Below are positions 5,092-7,209 of a DNA stretch of 7,209 bases, in pieces (position 1 is the stretch's first letter; every line of letters begins with the position of its first letter). Below the pieces are notes generated by a model. That model searched no databases. It was not told where the DNA came from and saw only the letters and a program-made list of their open reading frames with translations. Origin of the DNA: DASSFZ01 sp036514635. Lineage in GTDB: Bacteria > Chloroflexota > Anaerolineae > Fen-1058. The position numbers and the translations under genes are program-made. The stretch covers positions 1 through 7,209 of the forward strand of contig DATBWU010000372.1 of NCBI GenBank assembly GCA_036514635.1. The letters are read 5' to 3'.

Positions 5092-7209
5092 TCACTTTGC
5101 CACTTTGTCGCCGGTAAATGTCAGCCCGCGCAGCCGTAAAGAATTACTCACGACGAACACGCTGGAGAACGCCATCGCCGCCGCTGCCAGCATCGGGATG
5201 AGCGCACCGAGCGCCGCCACCGGGATCAGGATCACGTTGTAGAAGAACGCCCAGAACAGGTTCTGTTTGATCGTCCGCAGCGTGCCCCTGCTCAACGTGA
5301 TCGCCTTGGGGACGCCGCGCAGATCGCCGGAGATCAGCGTCACGTCTGCCGCTTCAATGGCGATGTCGGTGCCTGTGCCGATGGCGATGCCCACGTCGGC
5401 TTGCGCCAATGCCGGTGCGTCGTTGATGCCGTCGCCGACCATGGCCACCGACTGATTCTCCTCTTGCAGTTTCTTCACGTTCGCCGCCTTGTCGCCGGGC
5501 AACACTTCGGCCAGCACGCGATCGATGCCGACTTCTTTCGCAATCGCTTCGGCGGTGCGGCGATTATCGCCGGTAATCATCACGACTTGAATGCCCATCG
5601 CGTGCAGCGCGGCGATCGCGTCCTTCGAGCCGGGCTTGACTGTATCGGCCACGGCGATCACACCCGCCGCCTTGCCGTCGATCGCCAGCAGCATCGCCGT
5701 TTTGGCTTCGGCTTGCAGGCGCTCGACTTCGGACGCGAGGCCGTTCAGGTGAACTTGCTGCTCCTGCATCAATGCCAGGTTGCCTAGCAACACATGCCGG
5801 CCATCGACCGTCGCCGAGACGCCGCGCCCGGAAATCGCCCTGAAGCCCTGCGGCTCCGACAACGCCAGCCCGTTCGCCGCTTCGACAATCGCCGCCGCCA
5901 GCGGATGCTCACTGCGCTGTTCAACCGATGCCGCCAGGCGAAGCAAGTGATCAGTGGTCAGTAGGTCAGTGGTCACTGATAACTGATCACTGATCACGAC
6001 ATCTGTCACCGCCGGTTTGCCCTCCGTAATCGTGCCGGTTTTATCCAGCACCACCACCTGCACGCGGCCCAGCCGCTCCAGCGACTCACTGTTCTTGAAC
6101 AGCACGCCGTTCTCTGCGCCTTTGCCCGTGCCGACCATCACCGCCGTCGGCGTGGCGAGACCCATCGCGCACGGGCAGGCGATGACGAGCACGGCCACCG
6201 CCGCCAGCATCGCACCGGTGAAGCCGCCCGCTGGATTGAGCAGCATGTGCCCGGCGAACGTCAGCGCGGCCACGAGGATGACGATAGGCACGAACACCGC
6301 CGAAATCTGATCGGCTAGTTTCTGGATCGGCGCTTTCGACCCCTGTGCCTGCTCGACCATCTTGACGATCTGTGCCAGCACGGTGTTCTTGCCGACTTGC
6401 GTCGCTTCGAACTTGAGCACGCCTTGCTTGTTGATCGTCGCGCCCACGACCTGATCGCCCGGCCTCTTCTCAACCGGGAGCGACTCGCCGGTGATCATCG
6501 ATTCATCCACATTCGACCGGCCATCGACGACGACGCCGTCGACCGGGATCTTCTCGCCGGGGCGGACGATGACAGTGTCGCTCACGCGCACGTCCTCGAT
6601 CGAGATTTCCATCTCTGCGCCATCGCGCACGATGCGTGCCGTCTTCGCGCGCAGACCGAGCAGTTTCTTGATCGCTTCGCTGGTGCGGCCTTTGGCTTTC
6701 GCTTCCAGATACTTGCCCATCACGATCAGCGTGATGATCACCGCCGCCGTCTCGAAATACAGGTGGCCCGCGTACAACCCGAGCACGCCGCCCAGGCTGT
6801 AGACGTAAGCCACGCTCGATCCCATCGCCACCAGCACGTCCATATTCGCCGCGCGGTTCTTCAACGCCTTCCACGCACCGACGTAGAAATCGCGCCCGAC
6901 GCCGAGCTGCACCGGCGTCGCCAGCGCGAAGAACAGCCAGCCCAGCCCGCTCCAGTGAAACAGCGGCATCAGCCAGTCGGGCAGTTGGAGCAGACTGGCG
7001 TGGGAGGCATCGTTCAGCATCGACAGCGCGAACAGCGGCAGCGTGAACATCACGCCGGCAATCAATCGCCGCCGCTGATGCGCGAACTCGGCCTCGCGCG
7101 CCTGCCGCTCGGCGTCTTCTCCCGACGCGCCTTCGGCGACGATCGCCTTGAAGCCGGCCGCTTCGATGGCGCGGCGCAGGTCGCCCTGGCCGACCATCGT
7201 CGGCAGGTA
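5092..7209 (-). CDS. copA: Cu(+)-translocating P1B-type ATPase, 5' end beyond window
   Basis: An ATP-driven membrane pump that exports monovalent copper (or silver) from the cytoplasm. The visible 705 residues begin inside the end of an N-terminal metal-binding (HMA) domain: YLPT then the helix LRRAIEAAGF. Eight membrane helices follow in the usual order. Visible motifs are the actuator loop TGES (6481-6492), the metal-site CPC in helix 6 (6169-6177), DKTGT with the phosphorylated aspartate (6031-6045), SEHP (5902-5913), MITGDN, GDGINDAP, YN in helix 7, and MAFSS in helix 8. CPC plus YN plus MxxSS is the Cu(+) signature. The ATG at 7195-7197 is not the real start, because the frame continues upstream with HMA-like sequence. 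Odd: 51 bases at 5947-5997 are a satellite repeat read in frame, just after TDV. It heads the cluster with the thioredoxin-fold and YHS genes. Confidence 0.93.
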   Translation of the reverse strand, partial: YLPTMVGQGDLRRAIEAAGFKAIVAEGASGEDAERQAREAEFAHQRRRLIAGVMFTLPLFALSMLNDASHASLLQLPDWLMPLFHWSGLGWLFFALATPVQLGVGRDFYVGAWKALKNRAANMDVLVAMGSSVAYVYSLGGVLGLYAGHLYFETAAVIITLIVMGKYLEAKAKGRTSEAIKKLLGLRAKTARIVRDGAEMEISIEDVRVSDTVIVRPGEKIPVDGVVVDGRSNVDESMITGESLPVEKRPGDQVVGATINKQGVLKFEATQVGKNTVLAQIVKMVEQAQGSKAPIQKLADQISAVFVPIVILVAALTFAGHMLLNPAGGFTGAMLAAVAVLVIACPCAMGLATPTAVMVGTGKGAENGVLFKNSESLERLGRVQVVVLDKTGTITEGKPAVTDVVISDQLSVTTDLLTTDHLLRLAASVEQRSEHPLAAAIVEAANGLALSEPQGFRAISGRGVSATVDGRHVLLGNLALMQEQQVHLNGLASEVERLQAEAKTAMLLAIDGKAAGVIAVADTVKPGSKDAIAALHAMGIQVVMITGDNRRTAEAIAKEVGIDRVLAEVLPGDKAANVKKLQEENQSVAMVGDGINDAPALAQADVGIAIGTGTDIAIEAADVTLISGDLRGVPKAITLSRGTLRTIKQNLFWAFFYNVILIPVAALGALIPMLAAAAMAFSSVFVVSNSLRLRGLTFTGDKVAK
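5947..5997. repeat. In-frame TGATCAC/TGGTCAG satellite inside copA
   Basis: Seven imperfect heptamers run in a row on the + strand: TGATCAG, TGGTCAG, TAGGTCAG, TGGTCAC, TGATAAC, TGATCAC, TGATCAC. The tract is partly self-complementary (GTGATCAGT at the left, ACTGATCAC twice at the right). It is 51 bases long, exactly 17 codons, and is read in the - strand ATPase frame as a Val/Thr/Asp/Leu-rich linker without a stop. Confidence 0.75.

Noticed and set aside
7195..7197. ATG taken as the start of the copper ATPase
   Set aside because: The frame stays open to the window edge, and the residues around it look like the end of an HMA domain, so the gene begins outside the window.

Overview
This 7.2 kb window is GC-rich bacterial DNA with many short hairpin repeats between genes. 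A bacterial RIO-type kinase, an RsgA GTPase with a long N-terminal extension, uncharacterised multi-pass membrane proteins and several satellite-like intergenic repeats together suggest Chloroflexota (Anaerolineae-like) or a similar environmental lineage. That assignment is inference from gene style, not from a phylogenetic marker.

Layout. Positions 1-179 hold no gene, only a cluster of hairpin repeats. On the + strand follow an eight-helix membrane protein (180-1001) that looks like two copies of a four-helix unit, a short truncated relative of it (1043-1279), and a small glutaredoxin/thioredoxin-fold protein (1388-1702). Positions 1722-1990 form an untranslated leader: a good sigma-70-type promoter, a 20-codon ORF with a strong Shine-Dalgarno site, a 15-bp RNA stem that would cover its start codon, a textbook intrinsic terminator, and two further hairpins of the same design. 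A RIO kinase (2003-2956) comes next, then rsgA (3104-4264), which has its own -10 box.

The right half is on the - strand and converges on rsgA. In transcription order it has a Cu(+)-type P1B ATPase whose first codons lie beyond the window edge (7209-5092), a thioredoxin-fold protein with a single N-terminal active-site cysteine (4880-4575), and a 60-residue YHS-domain protein (4476-4294). This reads as a copper or heavy-metal export and handling module. The gaps between its genes are filled with hairpin repeats.

Two themes stand out. First, RIO kinase and RsgA are neighbours; both families act in small-ribosomal-subunit maturation, in different domains of life, so the pairing hints at what bacterial RIO proteins do. 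Second, at least four unrelated families of short palindromic or satellite repeats are present. One sits in frame inside the ATPase gene and another overlaps the stop codon of the thioredoxin-fold gene. The most novel candidate is the leader/sORF/terminator array in front of the RIO kinase.
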